NCBI GenBank assembly: GCA_050114795.1
Contig: JASFRS010000073.1
Location: 1 to 12,852 of the forward strand
From: JASFRS01 sp050114795
GTDB lineage: Bacteria; Pseudomonadota; Alphaproteobacteria; Sphingomonadales; CAKZYD01
Length of the DNA stretch: 12,852 nt
Direction of reading: 5' to 3'
Below are positions 1 to 6,475 of this stretch, piece by piece. A program made the translations under genes and the position numbers. The number at the start of each line of letters is the position of its first letter. Position 1 is the first letter of the stretch. The notes under the pieces were generated by a model. The model made no database searches. It had not been told where the DNA came from and saw nothing but the letters and a program-made list of their open reading frames with translations.

Positions 1-58
1 CATCTGATGCAACAAAAATAAACAACAAGAAAAGGAACGTTAGCGGCAGATTCTTCAT
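1..58 (-). CDS. 5' end of an exported protein (partial)
   Basis: Only the first 19 codons are inside the window. The start ATG (56-58) is preceded on the minus strand by a GGGGGAGG Shine-Dalgarno (64-70) five bases away, which makes translation very likely even though the reading frame is short. The visible N-terminus has a lysine near the start, then about 14 hydrophobic residues rich in Leu, Phe and Ile, ending in V-A-S-D. That is the layout of a Sec signal peptide or a single membrane anchor. The function cannot be named from so little. It is divergent from the double-glycine leader peptide gene at 245, with 186 bases between the two starts, so the two may be co-regulated or belong to one secretion locus; that is inference. 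Confidence 0.6.
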   Translation of the reverse strand, partial: MKNLPLTFLFLLFIFVASD

Positions 59-95
59 CCCTACCTCCCCCGGTTATTCAAGAATCATCGTTTAG

Positions 96-124
96 ATTAT
101 ACAATAAACATGCAATCAAAACCA
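96..124 (-). promoter_or_regulatory. Candidate promoter for the partial left-end gene
   Basis: On the minus strand a perfect TATAAT (96-101) lies 37 bases upstream of the start codon at 58. The matching -35 at 17-bp spacing (119-124, TGGTTT) is poor. The -10 gives a 5' untranslated region of about 30 bases. Support comes from the -10 hexamer and spacing only. Confidence 0.4.
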
Positions 125-153
125 CGGACGCGGTAAAGAATAAGCATCTGAAT

Positions 154-189
154 TACTTATTGCATATAAAATTATTTTCATAATATGTT
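154..189 (+). promoter_or_regulatory. Candidate promoter for the double-glycine peptide gene
   Basis: TTGCAT at 160-165 could be a -35, with -10-like TAATAT at 181-186 (15-bp spacing) or TATGTT at 184-189 (18-bp spacing). The surrounding DNA is strongly AT-rich. The -35 lies inside the 10-bp word TACTTATTGC (154-163), which recurs at 572-581 where it forms the -35 of a second promoter-like site. The resulting leader before the ATG at 245 would be about 50 bases. Confidence 0.35.
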
Positions 190-195
190 CTCCAC

Positions 196-208
196 ACCGT
201 TGAACGGT
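196..208 (+). promoter_or_regulatory. 13-bp palindrome between promoter and peptide gene
   Basis: ACCGTT-G-AACGGT is a perfect inverted repeat around a central G. It sits just downstream of the candidate -10 and upstream of the Shine-Dalgarno of the peptide gene, which is a usual place for a repressor site. As RNA it would form at most a tiny unstable hairpin, so a DNA operator is the more natural reading. A 13-bp palindrome can occur by chance. Confidence 0.25.
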
Positions 209-244
209 TTTAAATTACAACAAGATAATGAGGGAGGGTTTTCA

Positions 245-361
245 ATGAAGAAAACTGTTCGCAAATTAAGCAAAAAAGAAATTGCTTTGGTCACCGGGGG
301 TATTATGCCCAACGGAAAAACGTGGCTTTTCGGCGCCACAACGCCAAGCGAAAAATCTTAA
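245..361 (+). CDS. Small precursor peptide with double-glycine leader
   Basis: A 38-codon gene. AGGGAGGG (231-238) is an excellent Shine-Dalgarno six bases before the ATG. Residues 1-19 match the double-glycine leader used by C39-peptidase ABC exporters: basic start (MKK, R6, K7), then L8-S9, E12-I13, V16 and G18-G19. This is the ComC/class II bacteriocin-type arrangement L-S-x-x-E-[LI]-x-x-[VI]-x-G-G. Cutting after G19 would release a 19-residue core, IMPNGKTWLFGATTPSEKS. The core has no cysteine, so no disulfide or lanthionine rings, but it has one Trp, an N-G pair, and several Ser/Thr and Lys residues. It could be a signalling peptide, a short bacteriocin-like peptide, or the substrate of a modifying enzyme; the sequence does not say which. 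No exporter, maturase or immunity gene is visible on the right-hand side, so partners, if any, would be to the left of the window. A strong hairpin begins four bases after the stop. I do not recognise a named family for the core. Confidence 0.7.
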   Translation: MKKTVRKLSKKEIALVTGGIMPNGKTWLFGATTPSEKS

Positions 362-364
362 CAG

Positions 365-394
365 ATATGAGGAAGGTTCAAGCCTTCCTCATAT
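365..394 (+). terminator. Perfect 12-bp hairpin after the peptide gene
   Basis: ATATGAGGAAGG (365-376) and its exact reverse complement (383-394) flank a 6-base loop, starting four bases after the peptide stop codon. The downstream sequence (TCACAAACAG) lacks a T-run, so it is not a classical intrinsic terminator. It may protect the 3' end of the short mRNA or act as an inefficient or factor-assisted terminator. Confidence 0.55.
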
Positions 395-577
395 TCACAA
401 ACAGTAGGCTTTAATACATCACCCGACAGCGTATATGTAGATAGGCCTGGAATTAAGAGTTCAGACGAATCGCCTAACTCCCTGCATCACAAAACAAGCA
501 TTTAAAATACCCAAATGATTGAAATATAAACATTTACGGGGAAAAATTACCAATAAAATATGCATAGAAAATACTTA
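395..577. other. AT-rich stretch with no gene seen
   Basis: Both strands were read for short frames with a ribosome site. Only frames of about 15 codons or fewer without Shine-Dalgarno support were found, such as one at 561 that runs into the promoter-like site at 578. No repeat or RNA gene was recognised apart from the start of the 10-bp word TACTTATTGC at 572. Confidence 0.5.
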
Positions 578-606
578 TTGCGAATACAAATCAAAACCGA
601 ATAATT
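578..606 (+). promoter_or_regulatory. Candidate promoter reading towards the dehydratase 3' end
   Basis: TTGCGA (578-583), a 17-bp spacer and ATAATT (601-606) form a plausible sigma-70-type promoter. The -35 overlaps the repeat TACTTATTGC (572-581) shared with the peptide gene promoter. No supported coding frame lies downstream before the hairpin at 729. Confidence 0.4.
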
Positions 607-612
607 TGAATT

Positions 613-772
613 AACGCAAGTCGTGTTGCCAAATTGGAAGCTAGGGGGGAGCTATTCCGCGAGAGAGAATGTCTTTATTAACAGAATGTATGGGCTGGAG
701 TTGAAAGACAAGTATCTCTTATGACTGTAAGGAGGCCAGTGAGTCTTGAGGGGACCTAGGCCTCCTTCTTTT
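613..772 (+). ncRNA. Possible small RNA, about 160 bases
   Basis: This interval runs from the expected start point of the promoter-like site at 578-606 to the T-tract of the hairpin at 729-772. It holds no credible coding frame: the best is 11 codons at 669 with a badly spaced purine run. Promoter, non-coding body and terminator together suggest a small RNA. Its last 17 bases are antisense to the end of the dehydratase gene. All of this is inference from signals; no RNA family is recognised. Confidence 0.22.
729..772 (+). terminator. Hairpin with T-tract, at the end of the methionine operon
   Basis: AAGGAGGCC (729-737) pairs perfectly with GGCCTCCTT (759-767) across a 21-base loop and is followed on the plus strand by CTTTTT. 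The T-tract favours termination of rightward transcripts. On the minus strand the same hairpin straddles the dehydratase stop codon (756-758) but is followed by ACAGTCATAA rather than T residues, so it would serve the operon only weakly. The long loop lowers confidence. Confidence 0.45.
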
Positions 773-1742
773 TACCTTCACTTATGATGTTTGCATATAG
801 TCCCGGATCGACATTTCCACCACTTAAAACGACCACAGCACGCTTTCCTTTGATATTCACCCGGCCTGCCAGCGCAGCAGCAAGCGCGACTGCCCCACCA
901 GGCTCAACGACGACCTTTAGGTCATCAAAAGCAAATCGCATTGCGGCCCTAACCTCATCATCATTCACAACTTCAATACCGGCTAAATGCTGCTTTAAAA
1001 TTTCGAAAGTCAGTTTCCCTAGCTTGGGCGTCTGCAATGCATCACATAATGTGGACGGATAACGATCCAACTCTATAATACGCCCCGCTTTCAGGGAACG
1101 CGCACCATCGTCATAGCCTTCAGGTTCCACACCCCAAATACGAGCCTTGGGCATCGCGTGATGAAGCGCGATAGCCATGCCAGAGGTCAATCCACCTCCC
1201 CCGAGACAGACGATAACATCATCAAATGTGAACCCCCTGTCTTGCGCGAAATCCGCTAGTTCAAGCCCAACTGTTCCCTGCCCTGCGACAATAAATGGGT
1301 CATCATAAGACGGCACAAGAATCGCATTGGATTTTGACACAATGTCCCGTGCAATCTGCTCCCTATCCTCGGTCTCCCGATTATAAAGCTGTATATCGGC
1401 CCCATAGGCACGCGTCTTTTCCAATTTCAGCTTAGGCGCATCTTCAGGCATCACGATGGTCGCTTTGATGCCCAAAAGCTGGGCGGCTTTTGCAACACCT
1501 TGCGCATGGTTGCCGGATGAAAAGGCCACAATACCACGCGCACGCTCTTCATCGCTAAGTTGCACAAGCCGGTTGTAAGCACCACGGATTTTGAAAGACC
1601 CCGTGAGCTGTAACGGTTCAGCCTTGATGAATAACTCGGCTCCCAAACGCGCATTCAGAGCATCGGAAGATAGAACGGGCGTTTGTTTGACGACACCCTG
1701 ACCCAGTTCTGCCGCCTTTTTGATATCATCAATGGTGACCAC
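756..1742 (-). CDS. Threonine/serine dehydratase, PLP-dependent, no ACT domain
   Basis: A fold-type II PLP enzyme that probably deaminates threonine to 2-oxobutyrate and/or serine to pyruvate in the cytoplasm. Visible signatures are SFKIRGAY with the PLP-binding lysine at K51, the substrate loop SSGNHAQG (75-82), the glycine loop GGGG (181-184) that holds the PLP phosphate, and SGGN (307-310) near the C-terminus. At 328 residues it has only the catalytic domain. The C-terminal ACT regulatory region of biosynthetic IlvA is missing, so it resembles the TdcB, serine racemase and hydroxyaspartate ammonia-lyase group, which sequence motifs alone do not separate. The start is GTG at 1740-1742, with GGAGAGG eight bases upstream. 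It begins 20 bases after the metH corrinoid gene stops and is therefore the last gene of the methionine operon. A link through serine as one-carbon donor or through threonine/homoserine metabolism is inferred. Confidence 0.88.
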   Translation of the reverse strand: MVTIDDIKKAAELGQGVVKQTPVLSSDALNARLGAELFIKAEPLQLTGSFKIRGAYNRLVQLSDEERARGIVAFSSGNHAQGVAKAAQLLGIKATIVMPEDAPKLKLEKTRAYGADIQLYNRETEDREQIARDIVSKSNAILVPSYDDPFIVAGQGTVGLELADFAQDRGFTFDDVIVCLGGGGLTSGMAIALHHAMPKARIWGVEPEGYDDGARSLKAGRIIELDRYPSTLCDALQTPKLGKLTFEILKQHLAGIEVVNDDEVRAAMRFAFDDLKVVVEPGGAVALAAALAGRVNIKGKRAVVVLSGGNVDPGLYANIISEGKKKEA

Positions 1743-1762
1743 TAACGCGTCCTCTCCAGAGG

Positions 1763-4432
1763 TTAATAACCGATATTAGGCCGCAAATACTTTTCTGCTT
1801 CTTCCAAGCTGATACCACGCCGCGTCGCATAGTCTTCCACCTGGTCTTTAGCAATTTTTGCGACACCAAAGTAATCTGCATCTTTATGCGCAAAATAAAA
1901 TCCGGAGACAGCAGCCGTCGGGATCATAGCAAAGCCTTCCGTCAGCTTGACACCGACAGACTCCTCCGCATTCAACAGACGGAAAAGGTCCGTCTTCGCA
2001 CTGTGATCCGGGCAAGCGGGATAGCCAGGCGCCGGACGAATGCCTTGGTATTTTTCCTTGATGATGTCTTCATTGCTCAAGTCCTCATCAACGGCATAAC
2101 CCCAATGGAGTTTACGGACCTGTTCATGCATATGTTCAGCCAGCGCTTCAGCCAATCGATCTGCTAAAGCCTTTAAGAGAATATCGCTATAATCATCGTG
2201 ATTTGCTTTGAATTCTTCCAACTTTTTCTCAATGCCATGGCCAGCGGTTACGACAAAGCCACCGATATAATCATCAATACCTTCCGGAGCGATATAATCA
2301 GCCAGGCATTGATTAGAGCGCCCTTCACGCTTTTCAAACTGCTGCCGTAGAAAATGGAATTTCTCCACAACATCAGTCCGCTCTTTATCATTGAAAATCA
2401 GCACATCATCTTGTTGCGAATTCGCAGGCCAAATACCGATGACGGCTTTAGCCTGAAGCCATTTTTCCTCAATGAGGCGATCAAGCATGGCTTTAGCATC
2501 TTCGAATAGTTGTGATGCACTTTCACCCACGACTGGGTCAGTTAAGATCTGCGGATAAGTCCCCGCAAGCTCCCATGTCCGGAAAAAGGGTGTCCAGTCA
2601 ATCCGCTCACGCAAATCATCAAGGGGGTAATCACCAAAGACTTTAGTCCCAGTGAAAGATGGCTTTGGTGGTAAGGCGCTAACAAAGTCCAATTGCGCTT
2701 TATTGCGGCGCGCATCTGCGATGGGCAACAGATTTTTCGCCTTCTGCCCGTCGCCCCGCTTTTCCCGTACATAGGCATAATCTGCCCGCGTCTTTTCCAA
2801 AAGTGCAGCACGCGCACCTTCAGACACAAGCGCGCCTGCAACCCCGACTGCGCGAGACGCATCCAGTACATGAATAGTCGCACCTTGTTTATATTTAGGT
2901 TCAATTTTTAAAGCTGTATGGACCCTGCTCGTCGTAGCACCTCCAATCAAGAGAGGGACATGGAAGTTCTGCCGCTCCATTTCCTCCGCCACATTTACCA
3001 TCTCATCAAGGGACGGTGTAATCAGGCCCGACAAGCCAATCAAATCAGCATTCTCACGCTTGGCGGTTTCCAAAATCGTGCTGGCCGGCACCATAACGCC
3101 TAAGTCAATCACTTCAAAATTATTGCATTGAAGGACAACGCCAACGATATTTTTGCCAATGTCATGCACATCCCCCTTAACGGTGGCGAGCACGACTTTG
3201 CCTTTGGCTGAGCTCACACCCGAAAGTCGCTTTTCCTCTTCAATAAAAGGAATGAGATGCGCCACCGCTTGTTTCATCACGCGGGCCGATTTAACGACCT
3301 GTGGTAAGAACATCTTACCTGAGCCAAAGAGGTCACCGACGATATTCATACCGTCCATCAGCGGACCTTCAATCACATCAATCGGCTTGTCAGCTTCCTG
3401 ACGGGCTTCCTCAGTATCTTCAACAATATAATCTGTAATGCCATGAACCAGCGCATGACCAAGGCGTTTTGCAACATCAGCATCACGCCAAGCCAAATCT
3501 TGCTCAACACGTACACCACCTTCATTTTTATAATCAGCCGCGATGTCTAACAGACGCTCAGTAGCGTCACTCCTGCGGTTAAGGATCACATCTTCAACAC
3601 GCTCCCGCAGTTCTTTAGGAATATCATCATAAACTGCAAGCTGGCCCGCATTCACAATCCCCATATCCAAGCCCGCTTTGATGGCGTGATAGAGGAAAAC
3701 GCTATGCATGGCTTCCCGCACTGGATTATTCCCACGGAAGGAAAATGAGATATTCGATACCCCGCCTGATATCTTCACATGTGGGCAGCGTTTCTTGATT
3801 TCCTTTACCGCATCGATGAAGGCTAGGCCGTAACCATTATGCTCCTCAATACCCGTGGCAACAGCGAAGATATTGGGATCAAAAATAATATCTTCGGCCG
3901 GGAAACCGACCTGTTCGGTTAAAATCTTGTAGGCACGCTCACAGATTTCAACTTTACGCTCTGTCGTGTCAGCCTGACCCTCCTCATCAAAGGCCATGAC
4001 GACCACAGCAGCACCATAGCGGCGAACTTTCTTCGCCTGCTCAATAAAAATAGCCTCCCCTTCCTTCATCGAAATGGAATTCACGATGGCCTTGCCCGCG
4101 ACGCATTTAAGGCCCGCTTCAATGACACTCCATTTAGAGGAATCAATCATGATTGGTACACGTGCGATATCAGGCTCGGCAGCGATAAGTTTTAAGAAGG
4201 TCTCCATCGCCGCTTCCGCGTCCAAAAGCCCTTCATCCATGTTCACATCAATGATTTGCGCACCGTTTTCAACCTGGGACCGTGCCACGCTTAAAGCTGC
4301 TTCATAATCACCAGCCAGGATCAGCTTCTTAAATTTGGCCGACCCGGTTACGTTAGTGCGCTCCCCAACATTGACGAATGTGGCGATTGCCGTTTCCGGT
4401 GCAGTATCTGTTTTTAGTGCTTGAGCCGTCAT
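1763..4432 (-). CDS. metH: Methionine synthase, folate/cobalamin/activation subunit
   Basis: This is the larger half of a split cobalamin-dependent methionine synthase. It takes the methyl group from 5-methyltetrahydrofolate on B12 for transfer to homocysteine. In order: pterin-binding barrel at about 17-280 (NVGERTNVTG at 21-30, DVNMDEG at 62-68, MIDSS at 95-99); helical cap at about 310-405; B12-binding Rossmann domain at about 410-540 with DVHDIGK and axial His423; reactivation domain at about 580-889 with WTPFF (613-617) and the S-adenosylmethionine site RPAPGYPACPDH (799-810). The homocysteine domain of the full-length enzyme (about 1200 residues) is absent and is supplied by the gene just upstream. 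The ATG overlaps the stop of that gene by one base (TAATG), which suggests translational coupling and equal subunit production. All key motifs are intact. Confidence 0.96.
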   Translation of the reverse strand: MTAQALKTDTAPETAIATFVNVGERTNVTGSAKFKKLILAGDYEAALSVARSQVENGAQIIDVNMDEGLLDAEAAMETFLKLIAAEPDIARVPIMIDSSKWSVIEAGLKCVAGKAIVNSISMKEGEAIFIEQAKKVRRYGAAVVVMAFDEEGQADTTERKVEICERAYKILTEQVGFPAEDIIFDPNIFAVATGIEEHNGYGLAFIDAVKEIKKRCPHVKISGGVSNISFSFRGNNPVREAMHSVFLYHAIKAGLDMGIVNAGQLAVYDDIPKELRERVEDVILNRRSDATERLLDIAADYKNEGGVRVEQDLAWRDADVAKRLGHALVHGITDYIVEDTEEARQEADKPIDVIEGPLMDGMNIVGDLFGSGKMFLPQVVKSARVMKQAVAHLIPFIEEEKRLSGVSSAKGKVVLATVKGDVHDIGKNIVGVVLQCNNFEVIDLGVMVPASTILETAKRENADLIGLSGLITPSLDEMVNVAEEMERQNFHVPLLIGGATTSRVHTALKIEPKYKQGATIHVLDASRAVGVAGALVSEGARAALLEKTRADYAYVREKRGDGQKAKNLLPIADARRNKAQLDFVSALPPKPSFTGTKVFGDYPLDDLRERIDWTPFFRTWELAGTYPQILTDPVVGESASQLFEDAKAMLDRLIEEKWLQAKAVIGIWPANSQQDDVLIFNDKERTDVVEKFHFLRQQFEKREGRSNQCLADYIAPEGIDDYIGGFVVTAGHGIEKKLEEFKANHDDYSDILLKALADRLAEALAEHMHEQVRKLHWGYAVDEDLSNEDIIKEKYQGIRPAPGYPACPDHSAKTDLFRLLNAEESVGVKLTEGFAMIPTAAVSGFYFAHKDADYFGVAKIAKDQVEDYATRRGISLEEAEKYLRPNIGY

Positions 4433-5493
4433 TACAGTGTCACCGCCTCCAAGCCAGAAAGACGCATAGATGGCGCGAGATGCGCAGGAAGCCTTGGCGT
4501 TTGTCCATTAACAACATCATGAAGAGCGCGGATATGCTCAGGCGTTGTGCCACAACATCCACCAATGATATTGACTAGGTTATCGGACAGCCATTCGGAA
4601 ACCAGTTCCGCCGTTTCATCCGGACTTTCATCATAAGCGCCTAAATCATTGGGCAAGCCTGCATTGGGGTAAGCCATAATCAGCGTATCTGCGAGCTTTG
4701 ACATTGCCGCCAGATGGGGTCGCAATTCGCGTGCTCCAAAAGAACAGTTCAACCCAACGGTTAATGGCGACACATGGCGTACGGAATACCAAAAGGCTTC
4801 AGGTGTCTGTCCTGAAAGATTGCGCCCAGCCATATCAGTGATTGTCAGCGATACCATGACGGGGATTTCTTCACCCAAGGCGTCACCCGCTTCCGCCACC
4901 GCCATTAAAGCCGCTTTTGCGTTCAATGTGTCAAAGATGGTCTCAATAAGAATGAAGTCCACACCACCTTCGAGCAAAGCATCCACCTGCTCACGATAAA
5001 TGGCTTTCATATCGTCAAAGGATACTTCACGGTGCCCAGGGTTTTCCACATCAGGGGAGACAGATAATGTCTTGTTGGTCGGACCAATGGCCCCAACGAC
5101 AAAACGTGGCTTTTCAGGATTAACTTCATTTGCCTCATCAACCACCTCACGCAATATGCGTCCCGCTGCGCGGTTTATTTCCGCCGTATAGGCCTCCGTG
5201 CCATAATCGGATTGGGAAATAGCATTTGCATTAAAGGTATTAGTCGCGAGAACGTCCGCACCGGCTTCCACATAAGCCTGGGCGATGCCGCGAATAATGT
5301 CGGGACGGGATAGATTTAAGAGGTCATTATTACCCTTTTGGTCCTTATTCACATCTTGAAAAGCACTGCCACGATAGCCAGCCTCATCCAGCCCATGATT
5401 TTGAATCATGGTGCCATAAGGCCCGTCTTTCAACAGCACCTTTGTTTTGCAAAGTTCGCGCAGTGCCTGTGCTTTGGCCTGACGTCCAACCAT
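4432..5493 (-). CDS. metH: Methionine synthase, homocysteine-binding subunit
   Basis: A stand-alone homocysteine S-methyltransferase domain of 353 residues, equivalent to the N-terminal third of full-length MetH. It binds and activates homocysteine through zinc. Ligand cysteines are visible as GLNC (C250) and GGCC (C313, C314), and the barrel start (LLKDGPYGTMIQ, 20-31) and TNTF (84-87) fit the family. The longest frame begins at 5595 inside metF. I chose ATG 5491-5493 because it has GGAGAA seven bases upstream, starts 25 bases after metF stops, and the extra N-terminal residues do not look like the family. The stop overlaps the start of the corrinoid subunit gene by one base. The two proteins must work together, since this one lacks B12 and folate domains. 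Splitting MetH this way is common in Alphaproteobacteria. Confidence 0.95.
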   Translation of the reverse strand: MVGRQAKAQALRELCKTKVLLKDGPYGTMIQNHGLDEAGYRGSAFQDVNKDQKGNNDLLNLSRPDIIRGIAQAYVEAGADVLATNTFNANAISQSDYGTEAYTAEINRAAGRILREVVDEANEVNPEKPRFVVGAIGPTNKTLSVSPDVENPGHREVSFDDMKAIYREQVDALLEGGVDFILIETIFDTLNAKAALMAVAEAGDALGEEIPVMVSLTITDMAGRNLSGQTPEAFWYSVRHVSPLTVGLNCSFGARELRPHLAAMSKLADTLIMAYPNAGLPNDLGAYDESPDETAELVSEWLSDNLVNIIGGCCGTTPEHIRALHDVVNGQTPRLPAHLAPSMRLSGLEAVTL

Positions 5494-5518
5494 TGAGTTT
5501 CTCCGATCCCCAAACACT

Positions 5519-6466
5519 TTAAGCAACTTCGCTTTGACCTTGTTTTGACTGCTGTTTTTCAACCGGACGCAGACCCAGCATATGACAGATGCCATAGGTC
5601 AATTCAGAACGGTTCAATGTGTAAAAATGGAATTCGCGGACACCGCCGTCATAGAGACGACGACACTGCTCTGCCGCTAAAGTGGCTGCAACCAGGTTCC
5701 GCGTTTTCGGCCTGTCATCCAAGCCCTCGAATATATCTGCCATCCATGCAGGCACTTTGGCACCGCATCGCCCGGCAAAAGATTTCAACTGCGTAAAATT
5801 CGTTACGGGCAAAATACCCGGGACAATAGGCATATCAATACCCGCAGCCCCACAAAGATCTAGAAAACGGAAATAAGTTTCCGGCTCAAAAAAGAACTGG
5901 GTTATGGCCCGTGATGCCCCAGCATCTATCTTCGCTTTAAGGTATTCCACATCTTTCAAAGGTGAAGCTGCTTCGGGGTGAACCTCAGGATAACACCCAA
6001 CTGAAATGTCAAAGCCGCCATGTTTCGCAATCGCAGCCACCAACTCCGTCGAATTTTGATAACCATCGGGATGGGCTACAAAATGGCTCTGTCCCTCTGC
6101 TGGATCACCACGTAACGCCACAATATGGCGCACGCCAATCTCCGCATATTCGGCAATGACTTCCTCGACTTCCGAACGGCTGGCTCCAACGCAGGTCAAA
6201 TGGGCTGCTGGCGTTAAGTCCGTCTCCTGAAGGATGCGTTTAACGGTGTTGTGCGTACGTTCCCTAGTGCTTCCCCCTGCGCCATAGGTCACAGATACAA
6301 AACGCGGGTTCATGGGGGCTAAACCATTGATAGAAGACCATAGGGCCTCTTCCATCTTCTCCGTTTTGGGTGGAAAAAACTCAAAAGACACTTTGATATC
6401 ACTGCCCGCCCCGTCAAAGAGCGAGTTGCGACGGTGACGCGGGATATGAGCGTCCAAGGGAACCAT
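5519..6466 (-). CDS. metF: 5,10-methylenetetrahydrofolate reductase
   Basis: An FAD-dependent cytoplasmic enzyme that reduces 5,10-methylene-THF to 5-methyl-THF, the methyl donor for the MetH subunits encoded next. The frame has 315 residues against about 300 usual. The family N-terminus SFEFFPPKT with the catalytic Glu falls at 27-35, so there is a short extra N-terminal segment. Further signatures are SVTYGAGGS (58-66), HLTC and ALRGDP in the middle of the barrel, and FFFEP in the second half. The start ATG (6464-6466) has AGGAGT seven bases upstream, and that ribosome site overlaps the stop codon of the preceding ArsR-methyltransferase gene, giving a 9-base gap and likely coupled translation. 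A start closer to SFEFF is possible but has no better ribosome site. Confidence 0.95.
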   Translation of the reverse strand: MVPLDAHIPRHRRNSLFDGAGSDIKVSFEFFPPKTEKMEEALWSSINGLAPMNPRFVSVTYGAGGSTRERTHNTVKRILQETDLTPAAHLTCVGASRSEVEEVIAEYAEIGVRHIVALRGDPAEGQSHFVAHPDGYQNSTELVAAIAKHGGFDISVGCYPEVHPEAASPLKDVEYLKAKIDAGASRAITQFFFEPETYFRFLDLCGAAGIDMPIVPGILPVTNFTQLKSFAGRCGAKVPAWMADIFEGLDDRPKTRNLVAATLAAEQCRRLYDGGVREFHFYTLNRSELTYGICHMLGLRPVEKQQSKQGQSEVA

Positions 6467-6475
6467 GAAATACTC

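Noticed and set aside
669..704. An 11-codon plus-strand frame (MSLLTECMGWS) after a purine-rich run
   Set aside because: Too short, and the AGGGGGGAG run is about 20 bases away from the ATG, too far for normal initiation. Treated as non-coding.
784..1062. Plus-strand frame opposite the dehydratase, as an example of many antisense frames in the window
   Set aside because: It lies entirely within a gene with clear catalytic motifs on the other strand and has neither ribosome site nor recognisable domain. The other antisense frames were dismissed for the same reasons.
5494..5595. N-terminal extension of the homocysteine subunit gene into metF
   Set aside because: The extra residues overlap metF coding sequence in another frame and do not resemble the family; ATG 5491-5493 has a good ribosome site.
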